A stretch of 64,000 nt of DNA, from NCBI RefSeq assembly GCF_035999195.1, contig NZ_DASYGY010000009.1, positions 2,294,001 through 2,358,000 of the forward strand, given 5' to 3'. This document shows positions 37,691 through 47,237 of this stretch, in pieces. Below the pieces are notes generated by a model, which worked only from the letters and a program-made list of their open reading frames with translations, was not told the origin of the DNA and made no database searches. Positions within the stretch are counted from its first letter, which is position 1. The number at the start of each line of letters is the position of its first letter. The stretch is from Pseudoxanthomonas sp. (lineage in GTDB: Bacteria; Pseudomonadota; Gammaproteobacteria; Xanthomonadales; Xanthomonadaceae). The translations under genes were made by a program, and so were the position numbers.

Positions 37691-39499
37691 TCAGGTCGCC
37701 ACGGGCCGCCGTCGCTCCAGCCACCAGAGCAGGGCGGCGGCGAACAGCCAGCCGAGGAACCACGGCCACGCCGGCCCGCGGGTGCCTTCCGTTGCGGACG
37801 CGGCGGCGGTGGGAGATCGCGATGCCAGCCGCCGGGTCTGTTCGCGCACCACGGTCGCGTGCAGGTGCGGTGCATCGTCCGTCGCGCGGACGAAGAACGG
37901 CGCCGTCGTCGTGCCCGTTGCCAGCCGGTGCCATCCCGCCGTGCGCGGCCAGAAGCCGCCGCAGCGGGCGGCGCCGGTGGCGGCATCGCGCTGCACGCGG
38001 GTGACGGTGCCGTCCGGCGCGGTGACCTGGGCGTCGTCGGCGAGGCCGCACAGCGCCACGCGTTGCGACACGCGTGCGTCGTCCGGCGTCGCCAGCGCCC
38101 TCTCCGTGCCCGTCCGCGCGAGCGTGCCCAGCGCCTGCGCCCACAGCGCGGCATGCGTATCGCCATGGCCGGCCAGCACCAGCGCGTAGGTGTCGGTCGG
38201 CGTCCACGCGCCGATCCGCCCGCGTCCCTCTGCCCGCCACCACGCGATGGCCGTGCCGTCGGCCGCGCGCAGCAGCGGGATCGCGTCCGGCGACGCCGTG
38301 CGCAGCGCTCGCCGCGTCAGTGTCGGCAGGCCGGCCGGAACCGCCTCCGCATCGACCGGTGCGTCCGCCGTGCCGGCGCCGCGGCGCGCGCGCCAGGCAT
38401 CGTCGTCGGGTGCGGGACGCGGTAGCTGGAGCTCGGCTTCGTCGCTGCCGGCGAGCGCCAGGCCGAGCATGCGCTGCACGCCCGGTGCCAGCGCGCCATC
38501 GGTGCGCACCAGCACACCGAGGCCGTCACGGACCGCCGCCACGAGGGCTGCGCGTTGTCCGTCGCCGAGCGCGGCGGCGCTGCGCGCATCCAGCAGCACC
38601 AGGTCGAAGCGGCGCAGCGTGTCGGCCGTCATCGGCAGCGGCGCGTCGCCCAGCTGCAGGCCGCCGCCCAGGCTGATCTGCAGATGCAGCGGCATCCCCG
38701 CGTCAGCGGCCCAGCGGCGCAGGTACTTCCATTCCGCATTCGGCGCGCCGGCCAGGGCCCAGACCCGGGGCGCCGGCGCGGGCTGCGTCCACACCGGCAC
38801 GGTGGCGGCATCGACCACCGACCGCTGCGCATCCAGCACTTCGACGCGGAACGACGCCGGCCCGGGCAGACGGCCCAGTCCGTCGAGGCGGAAACCGCCC
38901 TGCGCATCGACCGTCGTCGCATCGATGCGCTGGCCTGCCGGATCACGCAGGACCACCGTCGCCTGCGGGACGCCATGCACGCGGCCGCTGACGGGGAAGG
39001 GGGCGCCCGTCGCCACGGGGGCGATGGGAGAAAGCTGCACGATGCCGCGCGGCAGCGCCGATGCGGAGAATGCGAGTGCGTGATCGCCGACGGCGTCGCG
39101 GTCACGCGCTTCCAGGCCGGCGCCGACGATGTGCAGCGCATGGACGTCCGGATGACGGCGCAATGCGGTCCCGAGATCCGGCACGCGTTCGGCATCGATG
39201 CCGGCCGGTGCTTCCGGCAACGCGACGCGCGGTTGGCCTTGCAGCGTCGCGGGCAGCGCTACGCGGTCCGCCTGCGCGGTCATCACCACCAGCGTGCCGG
39301 TGGTCGCGGTCTGGCGCGGCGGCAGGAGGGTGAGATAGAGCAGCACCGCGACCACCGGTTGCAGCGCGCACAACAAGACGAAGCGCGTCGGCGAACCCCT
39401 GCGGTCATGCGGTGTCCTGCGACGCCACAACGCGAGGCGCAGCCACGCCATCGCCACGGCGAGCGCCAGCAGCACGGCCAACGACGCGGCCAGGTTCAT
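37691..39499 (-). CDS. Large membrane protein at the end of the MoxR/DUF58 operon
   Basis: 602 residues. Two N-terminal membrane segments (about 5-22, 45-62), a long extracytoplasmic part, and a C-terminal anchor (WPWFLGWLFAAALLWWLE). The middle carries a carboxypeptidase-regulatory-like fold (FPVSGRVHGVPQATVVLRD) and a stretch resembling a glutamine-amidotransferase-like domain (FDLVLLDARSAAALGDG). No catalytic residues are clear to me. Overlaps the DUF4175 gene by ATGA, so they are coupled. Confidence 0.8.
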   Translation of the reverse strand: MNLAASLAVLLALAVAMAWLRLALWRRRTPHDRRGSPTRFVLLCALQPVVAVLLYLTLLPPRQTATTGTLVVMTAQADRVALPATLQGQPRVALPEAPAGIDAERVPDLGTALRRHPDVHALHIVGAGLEARDRDAVGDHALAFSASALPRGIVQLSPIAPVATGAPFPVSGRVHGVPQATVVLRDPAGQRIDATTVDAQGGFRLDGLGRLPGPASFRVEVLDAQRSVVDAATVPVWTQPAPAPRVWALAGAPNAEWKYLRRWAADAGMPLHLQISLGGGLQLGDAPLPMTADTLRRFDLVLLDARSAAALGDGQRAALVAAVRDGLGVLVRTDGALAPGVQRMLGLALAGSDEAELQLPRPAPDDDAWRARRGAGTADAPVDAEAVPAGLPTLTRRALRTASPDAIPLLRAADGTAIAWWRAEGRGRIGAWTPTDTYALVLAGHGDTHAALWAQALGTLARTGTERALATPDDARVSQRVALCGLADDAQVTAPDGTVTRVQRDAATGAARCGGFWPRTAGWHRLATGTTTAPFFVRATDDAPHLHATVVREQTRRLASRSPTAAASATEGTRGPAWPWFLGWLFAAALLWWLERRRPVAT

Positions 39500-41670
39500 C
39501 GCGCAGGCTCCTGCCGCAATGCGTCCAGGTAGCGCCGACCCGCCTCATCCGCCGCGCCGCGACGCGGTACCTGCGCCGGCGGCTGCGCAGAGGCCGACCA
39601 CAGCAGCGCGCGCAGGCGCTGGCGACACGGCGCGCACGCCGGATCGCCGCGCACTTCGTCGATGGCGGCGAACAGGTCCAGCGCATCCGGCACGCGCGCT
39701 TCGTTGCCGCGCAGCCAGGCCTGCAGCGCATCGAGTTCCGCCACGTCGGCCGGCACGCCGTCGCTCGCCAGCGCGTACCAGGCACGCGCCGGTGCCGGCG
39801 CCTCATCGTCCTGCGCGCGCGCCAACGCGCCCAGCGGACGCGGCGCGATGCCGGTGCGGTCGCCGCCGAGCCGGCGCGTCTCGTCGATCGGCGGCAGTTC
39901 CGGCCCCACCCGCGCCAGGTAGATGCGCGTGGCCTGCTGCACCTGCTTGATGTACTCCAGCGCCTTGTACGCGAACGGCAGCGCGCGGTCCGGATGACCC
40001 TGGCGCAGGTGCAGCTCCGACTGCCACATCTGGTCCAGCGCCTTCTTCAACGTCGCGCGCGTCTCCGGATCGAGCAGCGTCGCCGCTTCGGCATGGTCAT
40101 GCGTGTGGCCGTAGGCTTCCAGCACGTCGGCTTCGCGGCCGAAGCTGGCGCCGGTCGCGCTGGTCGCTCCGCCGTGGTCGTGTCCGTCCTCGGCGTGCGC
40201 GGTGTCGCCGGTGTGGTCGTGACCATCGTCGTCGGTGTGTCCGTCCTCGGCGTCGTTGGTCGGCGGCGGTTGCGGCTCGCCTTCGGCTTCCTCGCCGAGG
40301 AACTGGCCGTAGCGCAGGCGCAGGATGCGCTGGTCCACGCCGATCGCGTCGGAACGGGTGACGAAGGTGTCGGCCGCCAGGCTGCGCTTCTGCTTCTGCA
40401 GCGCTTCGGCGTCGATGATGATCTGGCGCTGGCTGCGGAAGTACGCCGGCATCACCTTCTTCACCAGCCCTTCCAGGCCGGTGCTTTCCTGGCCCAGGTC
40501 CGCCGGCCAGCGCAGGATCAGACCGGGACTCTGCGCGCGCTGCGGCGACGGCGAGCGCGTGTCCTGCACGGTGAGCTGCGCGATCAGGTCGTCGCCGACG
40601 GCCATGCCCAGCGCCTTCAGGTCGAGCGAGGCGCTGAAGCGGCGCGCCGTCGCCGGACCGCTGCCGCGCAGTGTCATTACCTGTTCCTTGAACGCGATGT
40701 TCTCGCCGCTGCCCTGCGCCAGCGTCAGTTTCAGCGTGGCGGTCGGGGCGATGCCGTAGTCGTCGCGGGCCTCGAAGGCGAGCGGCCATCGCGCCTGCCC
40801 GACCGTCACCAGGCTGAGGCCGCGGTCCGGTGCCAGCACCTTCACCTCCGGCGTGCGGTCGGGGATGGCATCCAGCCGGCGCAGCTTCGTCGGCGGCTGG
40901 CCGTCCGTGCCGGCAGCGACCACGCGGTACAGCGTCGACTTCGCCAGCAGATGCGTCGCGCGCCACGTGTCGCCGTCGCGCGTCAGTGCGGTCCGTTGCC
41001 CGTCGTGGAAGACCAGCGTCGCCGCGGTCGGCTGCGGCTCGAAGCGCAAGGTCCAGGTCAGTCGCGAGCCGACCGGCGCCTTCGCATCGAGTGTCGGTTC
41101 CGCATGGGCGGCGATGCCGGTGTAGGCCGGCGGCGCCACGTGCAGGCGCTGGGCGACGAGATGAGGAATGCCGGGTGCGGCCGGTGCGGGTTCGTCCGAA
41201 GCGGCGAGTGGGCCTGCATCATCGCGGCCTGGAGACCACAGTGCGGTCGCCGCCATCACGACGGCGGCGGCCAGCCACAGCGCGCCGATCCGTGCCCATG
41301 GCCACGGCGAGCGCAGGTCCGGCGCCGGCTGTGCGCGCAGGCGCTCACGCACGCGCGTCTGCTGCAACTGCTGCAGCGGCGTCAGTGCGGCGGGCGGCGT
41401 CAGCAGCAGATCGGCGCTGTCGTCCAGATCGGCGCGTCGCGCATCGAGCTGACGGACCAGCCACGGTGTGTCGAACACGGCGGTCCGCCGCCAGGCGAGG
41501 AACGCCAGCAGCGCGATGCCGGTGACGGCGATGACGACGGCGACCGCGGGCGATGCCATCCGCCACAGCACCGCACCCACGGCGACCGGGATCGCCGCAC
41601 CCAGCAGCAGCTGGCCGAGCAACGCGTGCCGACGCACCTGCAAGAGACGGTCGGTCGCCGACCACGTCAT
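39496..41670 (-). CDS. DUF4175-family membrane protein with His-rich segment
   Basis: 724 residues from the ATG at 41670. Two membrane segments near the N-terminus (about 18-60), a third at about 130-148, then a long periplasmic part as in DUF4175 proteins. Residues about 470-530 are extremely rich in His, Asp and Glu (HTDDDGHDHTGDTAH, EDGHDHGG, HTHDHAEA), which is not a usual DUF4175 feature and may bind metal. The ATGA start overlap with the BatA-like gene indicates coupling. Confidence 0.86.
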   Translation of the reverse strand: MTWSATDRLLQVRRHALLGQLLLGAAIPVAVGAVLWRMASPAVAVVIAVTGIALLAFLAWRRTAVFDTPWLVRQLDARRADLDDSADLLLTPPAALTPLQQLQQTRVRERLRAQPAPDLRSPWPWARIGALWLAAAVVMAATALWSPGRDDAGPLAASDEPAPAAPGIPHLVAQRLHVAPPAYTGIAAHAEPTLDAKAPVGSRLTWTLRFEPQPTAATLVFHDGQRTALTRDGDTWRATHLLAKSTLYRVVAAGTDGQPPTKLRRLDAIPDRTPEVKVLAPDRGLSLVTVGQARWPLAFEARDDYGIAPTATLKLTLAQGSGENIAFKEQVMTLRGSGPATARRFSASLDLKALGMAVGDDLIAQLTVQDTRSPSPQRAQSPGLILRWPADLGQESTGLEGLVKKVMPAYFRSQRQIIIDAEALQKQKRSLAADTFVTRSDAIGVDQRILRLRYGQFLGEEAEGEPQPPPTNDAEDGHTDDDGHDHTGDTAHAEDGHDHGGATSATGASFGREADVLEAYGHTHDHAEAATLLDPETRATLKKALDQMWQSELHLRQGHPDRALPFAYKALEYIKQVQQATRIYLARVGPELPPIDETRRLGGDRTGIAPRPLGALARAQDDEAPAPARAWYALASDGVPADVAELDALQAWLRGNEARVPDALDLFAAIDEVRGDPACAPCRQRLRALLWSASAQPPAQVPRRGAADEAGRRYLDALRQEPAR

Positions 41671-42830
41671 GGCGCCACGCTCCGCGTGCGTCGCGTCGCC
41701 ATCCATCGTTCGACCAGCACCAGCAGCGCGATCAGCAGCGCCAGCCAGGGCTGCAGGTCGCGCGGTGCGACGGGATACGTCGCGCCGCCGGTGACCGGCG
41801 CATAGTCGCTCGCCAGCACGCGGCTGGGAGACGCAACGGGCGTATCGAACAATGCACGCAGGCGCTGCGGAAAGTCGGCCTCGACCAGTTCCGGCATCGC
41901 ATCTGGCCGCAGCGGCCGGGTGAATCGCAGCACGCGGCCGTTGCCGCGCGTGGCCGCTTCGACCAGCGGGACGCCATCGGCATCGCGCCATGGCGTTGCA
42001 TCGGCAGCGAAACCGTCGAGCGTGCTGTCGTTCGCCAGCAGCGCCGTGCCGCCGGACGCGATCCACTGCACGACGGCTGCGGGCACCGGGCCGGGCACCA
42101 GCCAGACCAGCGGCATCGTGGTGCCCGGCAGTGCTTCGTCAGCCGCGCCGACCTGCAACGTCGGCGATGTCGAGGACGCGGGTTGCCAGGCCAGCGCAGC
42201 GGCGCGCAGATAGCGCAGTCCCGTGTCGTTGCCTGCCGCGTGGCGCACGGCCAGGGTGGGCGGCGCCGACGCGGGTGCGGGTGGCGCCGGCATTGCGCCT
42301 TCGACGACGTTCCACGTCACTGCGCGCGACAGTACGGGGCGCTCCGCGTCCGCGCCTTGCAGCGTCGCCGGCACGACGACGGTCAGCGGCGTGCCCGCCG
42401 GCAGTTCGGCATCCAGCTGGCGCAGCAGGCTGGCCACGGCGGGTGTGCCTGCGGGCGCGGCGTCGTCCAGCGACGGAAAGCCGGGCGCCAGCCAGTGCAG
42501 ACGCGCCTGCGCATCGCCTGCTTGCGTGCGTATCGCTGTCGCATCCACGCCGGGCACGGCGACGATCCACGGACGTGCGTCGTCCATGCCCGACAGCACC
42601 GGCCGCGCCAGCCACAGCGCCAGCAACGCGAGCAGCAGCAGGCGCAGCAACAGCAGCGGCCATTCGTCGAAGCGGATGCGGTGGCGCGGCTTGGGTTTCT
42701 GCCGCAGCCAGCGCAGCGCGGCGAAGTCGGTCGGCGTCTGTTCGTGGCGACGCGCCAGATGCAGCAGCAGCGGCAGCAGCAGCGCAGCGAGCGCGGCCAG
42801 GCCGGCAGGCAGCAGCAACGCCAGGCTCAT
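41667..42830 (-). CDS. BatA-like N-terminal domain membrane protein
   Basis: 387 residues. The start, ALLLPAGLAALAALLLPLLL then HLARRHE and the LRWL-RQKPKPRHR region, is the BatA N-terminal domain found in MoxR/von Willebrand operons, with a second membrane segment at about 60-76. After it the usual VWA metal site (DxSxS) is absent. Coupled to DUF58 upstream and DUF4175 downstream by 4-base overlaps. Likely a membrane scaffold for the module. Confidence 0.85.
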   Translation of the reverse strand: MSLALLLPAGLAALAALLLPLLLHLARRHEQTPTDFAALRWLRQKPKPRHRIRFDEWPLLLLRLLLLALLALWLARPVLSGMDDARPWIVAVPGVDATAIRTQAGDAQARLHWLAPGFPSLDDAAPAGTPAVASLLRQLDAELPAGTPLTVVVPATLQGADAERPVLSRAVTWNVVEGAMPAPPAPASAPPTLAVRHAAGNDTGLRYLRAAALAWQPASSTSPTLQVGAADEALPGTTMPLVWLVPGPVPAAVVQWIASGGTALLANDSTLDGFAADATPWRDADGVPLVEAATRGNGRVLRFTRPLRPDAMPELVEADFPQRLRALFDTPVASPSRVLASDYAPVTGGATYPVAPRDLQPWLALLIALLVLVERWMATRRTRSVAP

Positions 42831-43717
42831 GCGTACTCCGCCGCGTCGCGGGCGCCGAACAGCCGCCGCAGCGGCAGGTCCAGCGGCTGGTCGGTGTAGT
42901 AGCGCGCGTGTCGGATGCCGCTGGCGTCGAGGCGCGCGTCGAGCAGGCGCTGCGCTTCGGCGAAGCGCTGCAGGTAATCCGCACGCAGCGCGGCGGCATC
43001 GCCCAGCAGTTCCTCGCCAGTTTCCGGATCGCGGAAGCGATGGCCGCCGGTGAATGGGAAGTCGCGCTCGTCCGTCGTCAGCAACTGGATCGCCAGCACT
43101 TCGCGCCGCGCGGCGGCCAGCCGTTCCATCAGCGCGACCATCGCCTCGTCGAAGCCATCGCTCAGTGCCATCACCAGATCGCCGGCACCGATGCGTTCCC
43201 AGACCGGGGAAAGTTTTTCGGCCGCAGGAAACGTGCCGCCGGCCGTCAGTCCATGCAGTGCCAGCAGCAGCTGGTCGCGCTGGCGTGCGCCGTTGCCCGG
43301 CGAGACCAGGCGCACGCCGTCACCGTGCAGCATCAGCAGGCCGAAGCGGTCGCCCTGGCGCAACGCCAGCTCCGCGATGCAGGCGGTGAGTCGGCGCGCG
43401 GCATCGAAGCGCGTGCCGCGTTCACCATCGCGCTGGTTCATCGAGGCGGTGGCGTCGAGCACGATCCACACCGTCAGCGGGCTCTCGCGCTCGGCTTCGC
43501 GTACGAAGAAACGGTCCGAGCGCGCGTACAGCTTCCAGTCGATCTGCCGCAGTTCGTCGCCCGGCTCGTAGGCACGGTACTGCGCGAACTCCAGTCCGGC
43601 ACCGCGGCTGCGGCTGTGGTGCACGCCGATCCCCTGCGCGCCGATGGCACGGCGCGCGGTCAGCCGCAGGTCCTTCAACCGGCTGCGGACGTCGGCGGGG
43701 ATCAGGTCGTGCGCCAT
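42827..43717 (-). CDS. DUF58 protein (MoxR partner)
   Basis: 296 residues. The family core GAGLEFAQYRAYEPGDELRQIDWK (given here in part: YRAYEPGDELRQIDWKLYAR, residues about 47-66), followed by a VWA-like segment with WIVLDATASM, is diagnostic. DUF58 proteins are found beside MoxR ATPases. Separated from moxR by 10 bases. Confidence 0.94.
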   Translation of the reverse strand: MAHDLIPADVRSRLKDLRLTARRAIGAQGIGVHHSRSRGAGLEFAQYRAYEPGDELRQIDWKLYARSDRFFVREAERESPLTVWIVLDATASMNQRDGERGTRFDAARRLTACIAELALRQGDRFGLLMLHGDGVRLVSPGNGARQRDQLLLALHGLTAGGTFPAAEKLSPVWERIGAGDLVMALSDGFDEAMVALMERLAAARREVLAIQLLTTDERDFPFTGGHRFRDPETGEELLGDAAALRADYLQRFAEAQRLLDARLDASGIRHARYYTDQPLDLPLRRLFGARDAAEYA

Positions 43718-43727
43718 GGAGCGTCGA

Positions 43728-44723
43728 TCAGGCGGCGAGCGGCACGCCGCGCAGCAGCGCGGCGATCACGTCGTCGGCGCTGACCTGCTCCGCCTCCGCC
43801 GCGAACGACAGCAGCAGGCGGTGGCGCATCACCGGCTTCGCCAGTGCCACGATGTCCTCGCGCGTGGCGGCCAGGCGGCCGTGCAACAGGGCGCGCGCCT
43901 TCGCCGCGAGCACCAGCGACTGGCCGGCGCGCGGACCCGCGCCCCAGCGCACGTACTTGCGGATCTCGTCGGGCACGCCGTCGCCGGGACGGCTCGCCCG
44001 CACCAGTTTCGTGATCCAGCGCAGCAGGTCCTCGCTGACGTGCACATCGCGCACGTGTCGCTGCAGCGCCAGCACGGCCTCGCCTTCCATCACCCGCGGC
44101 ACCGCGCCGCCGGCACGGCCGGTGGTCTGCGCCAGGATGTCGTGCTCTTCCTGTTCGGTCGGGTAGTCGACGCGGACGTGCAGCAGGAAGCGGTCCAGCT
44201 GCGCTTCCGGCAACGGATACGTGCCGGCCTGTTCCAGCGGATTCTGCGTGGCCAGCACGAAGAACGGCGAGGGCAGCGCATGCGTGGTGCCGGCGTAGCT
44301 GACCGTGCGTTCCTGCATCGCTTCCAGCAGCGCCGCCTGCGTCTTCGGCGGCGTGCGGTTCAGTTCGTCAGCGAGCAGGAGATTGGTGAAGATCGGGCCG
44401 GGCTGGAAACGGAAATGGCGATGGCCGGTACCGTGATCTTCCTCCAGCAGTTCGGTGCCGAGGATGTCGCTGGGCATCAGGTCCGGCGTGAACTGCACGC
44501 GGCGGAACTGCAGGTGCAGCGCCTCGCCCAGCGAGCGCACCAGCAGCGTCTTGCCGAGGCCGGGCACGCCTTCGAGCAGGCAGTGCCCGCCCGCGAGCAG
44601 GCCGATCAGCAGCTGCTCCACCACGTCCTGCTGGCCGACGATGGCCTGGGCGATGGCGGCGCGGAGTTCGCCCAGCTTCGCGAGTTGCTGCTGGAGGTCG
44701 GATTCGGTGAGGGAGGTGGTCAT
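43728..44723 (-). CDS. MoxR-family AAA+ ATPase
   Basis: 331 residues. Walker A GVPGLGKT (about 53-60), Walker B NLLLADELNRTPPKTQ, sensor-1 FVLATQNPLEQ and the C-terminal lid. MoxR ATPases work as chaperones that mature or activate complexes, usually with DUF58/VWA partners, as here. It is the first gene of the tightly packed part of the cluster. Confidence 0.96.
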   Translation of the reverse strand: MTTSLTESDLQQQLAKLGELRAAIAQAIVGQQDVVEQLLIGLLAGGHCLLEGVPGLGKTLLVRSLGEALHLQFRRVQFTPDLMPSDILGTELLEEDHGTGHRHFRFQPGPIFTNLLLADELNRTPPKTQAALLEAMQERTVSYAGTTHALPSPFFVLATQNPLEQAGTYPLPEAQLDRFLLHVRVDYPTEQEEHDILAQTTGRAGGAVPRVMEGEAVLALQRHVRDVHVSEDLLRWITKLVRASRPGDGVPDEIRKYVRWGAGPRAGQSLVLAAKARALLHGRLAATREDIVALAKPVMRHRLLLSFAAEAEQVSADDVIAALLRGVPLAA

Positions 44724-44770
44724 GGGGTTTCCTTACTGCTTTCAATGCAGCGGGTTGCAATAGGACGTAC

Positions 44771-44882
44771 CGTCATCCCAGCGAACGCTGGGATCCAGTT
44801 TGACGTTGCTTTTGCATCTTTGATGGTTCGTGTGCGGTCCGCGAGAAAGCGAAAATGGATCCCAGCGTTCGCTGGGATGACG
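44771..44882. repeat. Palindromic intergenic repeat, family D (TCATCCCAGCGAACGCTGGG)
   Basis: GTCATCCCAGCGAACGCTGG at the left and CCAGCGTTCGCTGGGATGAC at the right. Each end is itself a hairpin. It fills the gap between DUF4159 and moxR. Similar elements occur at 8802-8870 and 9033-9114. Confidence 0.85.
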
Positions 44883-44910
44883 TTGGAGAGCGTGCGGCAG
44901 GCGAACGGGT

Positions 44911-45615
44911 TCATGTCGTCAACGCATAGATCACGAGGTTGACGCCGAACTTCGTATTGTCCTCGGCCAGGAATCGCTTGTTGCGCCAGTCGTAGTCCCA
45001 CTCGCAGCCGTAGTCCTTGTTGCTGTACAGCACGCCGAGGCGGCCGTTGATCTCGATGCCCTGCAGGTACTCGTGCACCAGGTCGTCGCCCCATCCGTTG
45101 AGCTCGAAGCTGGTGGCCGGTGGACCGTCGAACTTGAAGAACGAGGAATAGATCGCGTGCGTGTTGGGCAGCTTCTTCATCGCCTTCGCGCCGAAGATCG
45201 CCGCCATCTGCGCCTCGAACGACTTGGCGAACAGCCCGTCGATGTCGTGGTTGCAGTCGTCGACGAAGACGAAGCCGCCGTTGCGCACGTAGCGCTCGAA
45301 GTTGCGCTTCTCGGCCGGATTGAAGTCGACCAGCTTGTGCCCGGCCAGGTAGCAGAACGGCGCGGCCAGCATGCGCGGGTCGGACAGCGCCAGCACGTGT
45401 TCCTTCGGGTCCACGCGCAGGCTGGTGTAGTCGATCAGCGAGGTGATCAGGTTGGACGGCATGCGCGCATCCACGTCCCAATCACCCGAGTCGTACTTCA
45501 GGCGGGTGAACCAGAAGTCGTAGTTGCCCGCCGCATGCGCACCGCGGGTAGCGCCGGCCAGCAGCGCGCCCGCGAGGCCGCCGGCCATGAGTCGCAGGAA
45601 CTCGCTGCGCGTCAT
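44911..45615 (-). CDS. Exported DUF4159 protein
   Basis: 234 residues from the ATG at 45615. Signal peptide 1-27 (AHA-AG). The DUF4159 core is clear: FTRLKYDSGDW, then GGFVFVDDCNHD and LNGWGDDLVHEYLQGIEINGRLGVLYSNKDYG. The family adopts a glutamine-amidotransferase-like fold and often sits next to MoxR genes. A GTG/ATG 10 codons earlier would add MRRKRRF.. and make a twin-arginine-like start; I prefer the shorter one. Confidence 0.92.
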   Translation of the reverse strand: MTRSEFLRLMAGGLAGALLAGATRGAHAAGNYDFWFTRLKYDSGDWDVDARMPSNLITSLIDYTSLRVDPKEHVLALSDPRMLAAPFCYLAGHKLVDFNPAEKRNFERYVRNGGFVFVDDCNHDIDGLFAKSFEAQMAAIFGAKAMKKLPNTHAIYSSFFKFDGPPATSFELNGWGDDLVHEYLQGIEINGRLGVLYSNKDYGCEWDYDWRNKRFLAEDNTKFGVNLVIYALTT

Positions 45616-45630
45616 CCCCACGGTGAACCG

Positions 45631-45796
45631 CCTCTTCCTCCGCATGCGGGGGAAGGCTGGGATGGGGGTGAGGGCAGAAGGGGTTTCATCGAAAGGCGTC
45701 GAGAGAAGGAGCGGGCGTCGGTGCGATCCGTGGCGCGGATGCGCAGGCGGCTTCGTCGGGTCCCCACCCCAGCCCTCCCCCGCAAGCGGGGGAGGG
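45631..45796. repeat. Palindrome-rich gap between tldE-like and DUF4159 genes
   Basis: CCTCCGCATGCGGGGGAAGG and TGGGATGGGGGTGAGGG are mirrored by TCCCCACCCCAGCCCTCCCC and GCAAGCGGGGGAGGGG. It resembles the gltB-gltD insert. Confidence 0.65.
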
Positions 45797-45805
45797 GCAG
45801 CACCG

Positions 45806-47140
45806 TTACACCGCGTCGGACAACGAGGTGAAGGTGAAATCGCGCAGCTTCATCGGCGGGATCATCATCACGAAGCTGGACTCGTCGCCGGCCACGCGCA
45901 CCGGCCTGCCCAGTTCCTCGATGTTGTTGAGCATGATCACCGGCGACTCGTTGAAGCGGAAGTTCTTCACCGGATGCTTGATCTGGCCGTTCTCGATGTA
46001 GAACGTGCCGTCGCGGGTCAGGCCGGTCAGCAGCACGGTCTGCGGATCGACCATGCGGATGTACCAGGTGCGCGTGACCAGGATGCCCTTCTGCGTGCCG
46101 GCGACCAGTTCGGCGGTGGACTTGGTGCCACCGGCGACCAGCAGGTTGCCCGGAGAACCGATCGCGCGCTTGCCCTGCTTCTGCGCCCAGAAGCGCGAGT
46201 ACTGCAGGTTGACCACCTTGCCGTTCTCGACGATGGCCATCTTCTCGCGCGGCAGGCCCTCGCTGTCCCACGGCATCACCTCGGCACCGGGGTGCCACGG
46301 GTCGGCGCTGATGTTGACGCGCGGGTCGTAGACCTGTTCGCCCAGCTTGTTGCCGCCGCCCTTCTTGGACAGGAAGCTGCGGCCTTCGTCGGCCTGGCGC
46401 GCGTCGAAGAAGTTCATCATGAAGGAGATCAGGCCGGCGGCCGCGGCGGGCTCCAGGATGACCGTGTACTTGCCCGGTTCCAGCGCCTTGGCGTCGGCCG
46501 ACTCGCTGGCCTTGCGCATGGCGGTGCGGATGTCGCTGTCGGCCTTGAAGGCGTTCGCATCCTTCAGGTTGCGGCCGACCCAGCCGGAACCGCGGCCGTC
46601 CTCGGTGCGCACCGTGCAGGTGTAGTTGAACGCGGTCGCCTTCTGGTAGCCGAAGTTGCCCTTGCTGTTGGCGAAGGCGACGAAACTCTGGCCGTCTTCC
46701 AGGAAGCCGGCGGCGATCAGCTTCTCGGCCTTGCACGGCGCGATGGAATCGGCCGCGACCTGCGCGCGGAACTCCGGCGTGATGGCGGCAGTGGATTCGC
46801 TGAAGGTGGGCGAGGGCTTGTAGGTCTGCTTCTCGACGGCCGGCATGAACTCGGGGTTCTCCGGCGCCAGCCGGGCGAGGTCTTCGGCGCGGCGGACCAC
46901 GCGCTCCAGCGCGGCGTCGTCGAACTCGTTGATCGTCGCCACGCCGGTGCGCTTGCCGAACGCGACCTGCACGGCCAGGTCGGTGTTGCTGACGATGCCG
47001 CTGGTGGAGACGTTGTTCAGCGCGAACCGGATGTTGCCGTCGACGGAGCCGGTGAGGGACGCGGTGCACTCGTCGGCCTTGGACAGCGCCAGGACCTTGT
47101 CCAGGATGGCCTTGGCCTGCGCTTCGGTGAGGATGCTCAT
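45806..47140 (-). CDS. TldE/PmbA-like protein
   Basis: 444 residues, with the TldE/PmbA fold: N-terminal domain (about 1-200), C-terminal beta-rich domain with WHPGAEVMPWDSEGLPR and GTFYIENGQIKHPVKNFRFN. It lacks the HExxxH zinc motif, as expected for TldE, the non-catalytic partner of TldD. It has no signal peptide. In E. coli TldD and TldE form a heterodimeric protease in the cytoplasm. Confidence 0.93.
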   Translation of the reverse strand: MSILTEAQAKAILDKVLALSKADECTASLTGSVDGNIRFALNNVSTSGIVSNTDLAVQVAFGKRTGVATINEFDDAALERVVRRAEDLARLAPENPEFMPAVEKQTYKPSPTFSESTAAITPEFRAQVAADSIAPCKAEKLIAAGFLEDGQSFVAFANSKGNFGYQKATAFNYTCTVRTEDGRGSGWVGRNLKDANAFKADSDIRTAMRKASESADAKALEPGKYTVILEPAAAAGLISFMMNFFDARQADEGRSFLSKKGGGNKLGEQVYDPRVNISADPWHPGAEVMPWDSEGLPREKMAIVENGKVVNLQYSRFWAQKQGKRAIGSPGNLLVAGGTKSTAELVAGTQKGILVTRTWYIRMVDPQTVLLTGLTRDGTFYIENGQIKHPVKNFRFNESPVIMLNNIEELGRPVRVAGDESSFVMMIPPMKLRDFTFTSLSDAV

Positions 47141-47153
47141 GGAGTTTTTCCTT

Positions 47154-47216
47154 GTAGAGCGGAGCTCGCTCCGCTGCTCTTCGTTGTGTGGCAGGACCTA
47201 CGTCTGACGCAGCCGG
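47154..47216. repeat. Two hairpins between tldE-like and tldD-like genes
   Basis: GAGCGGAGCTCGCTCCGCTC-like and GCCGGGCAAGCCCGGC stems lie in the 97-base gap. The first resembles repeats with a GTAGAGCGGAGC end. Confidence 0.55.
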
Positions 47217-47237
47217 GCAAGCCCGGCTCTCCAGGTG

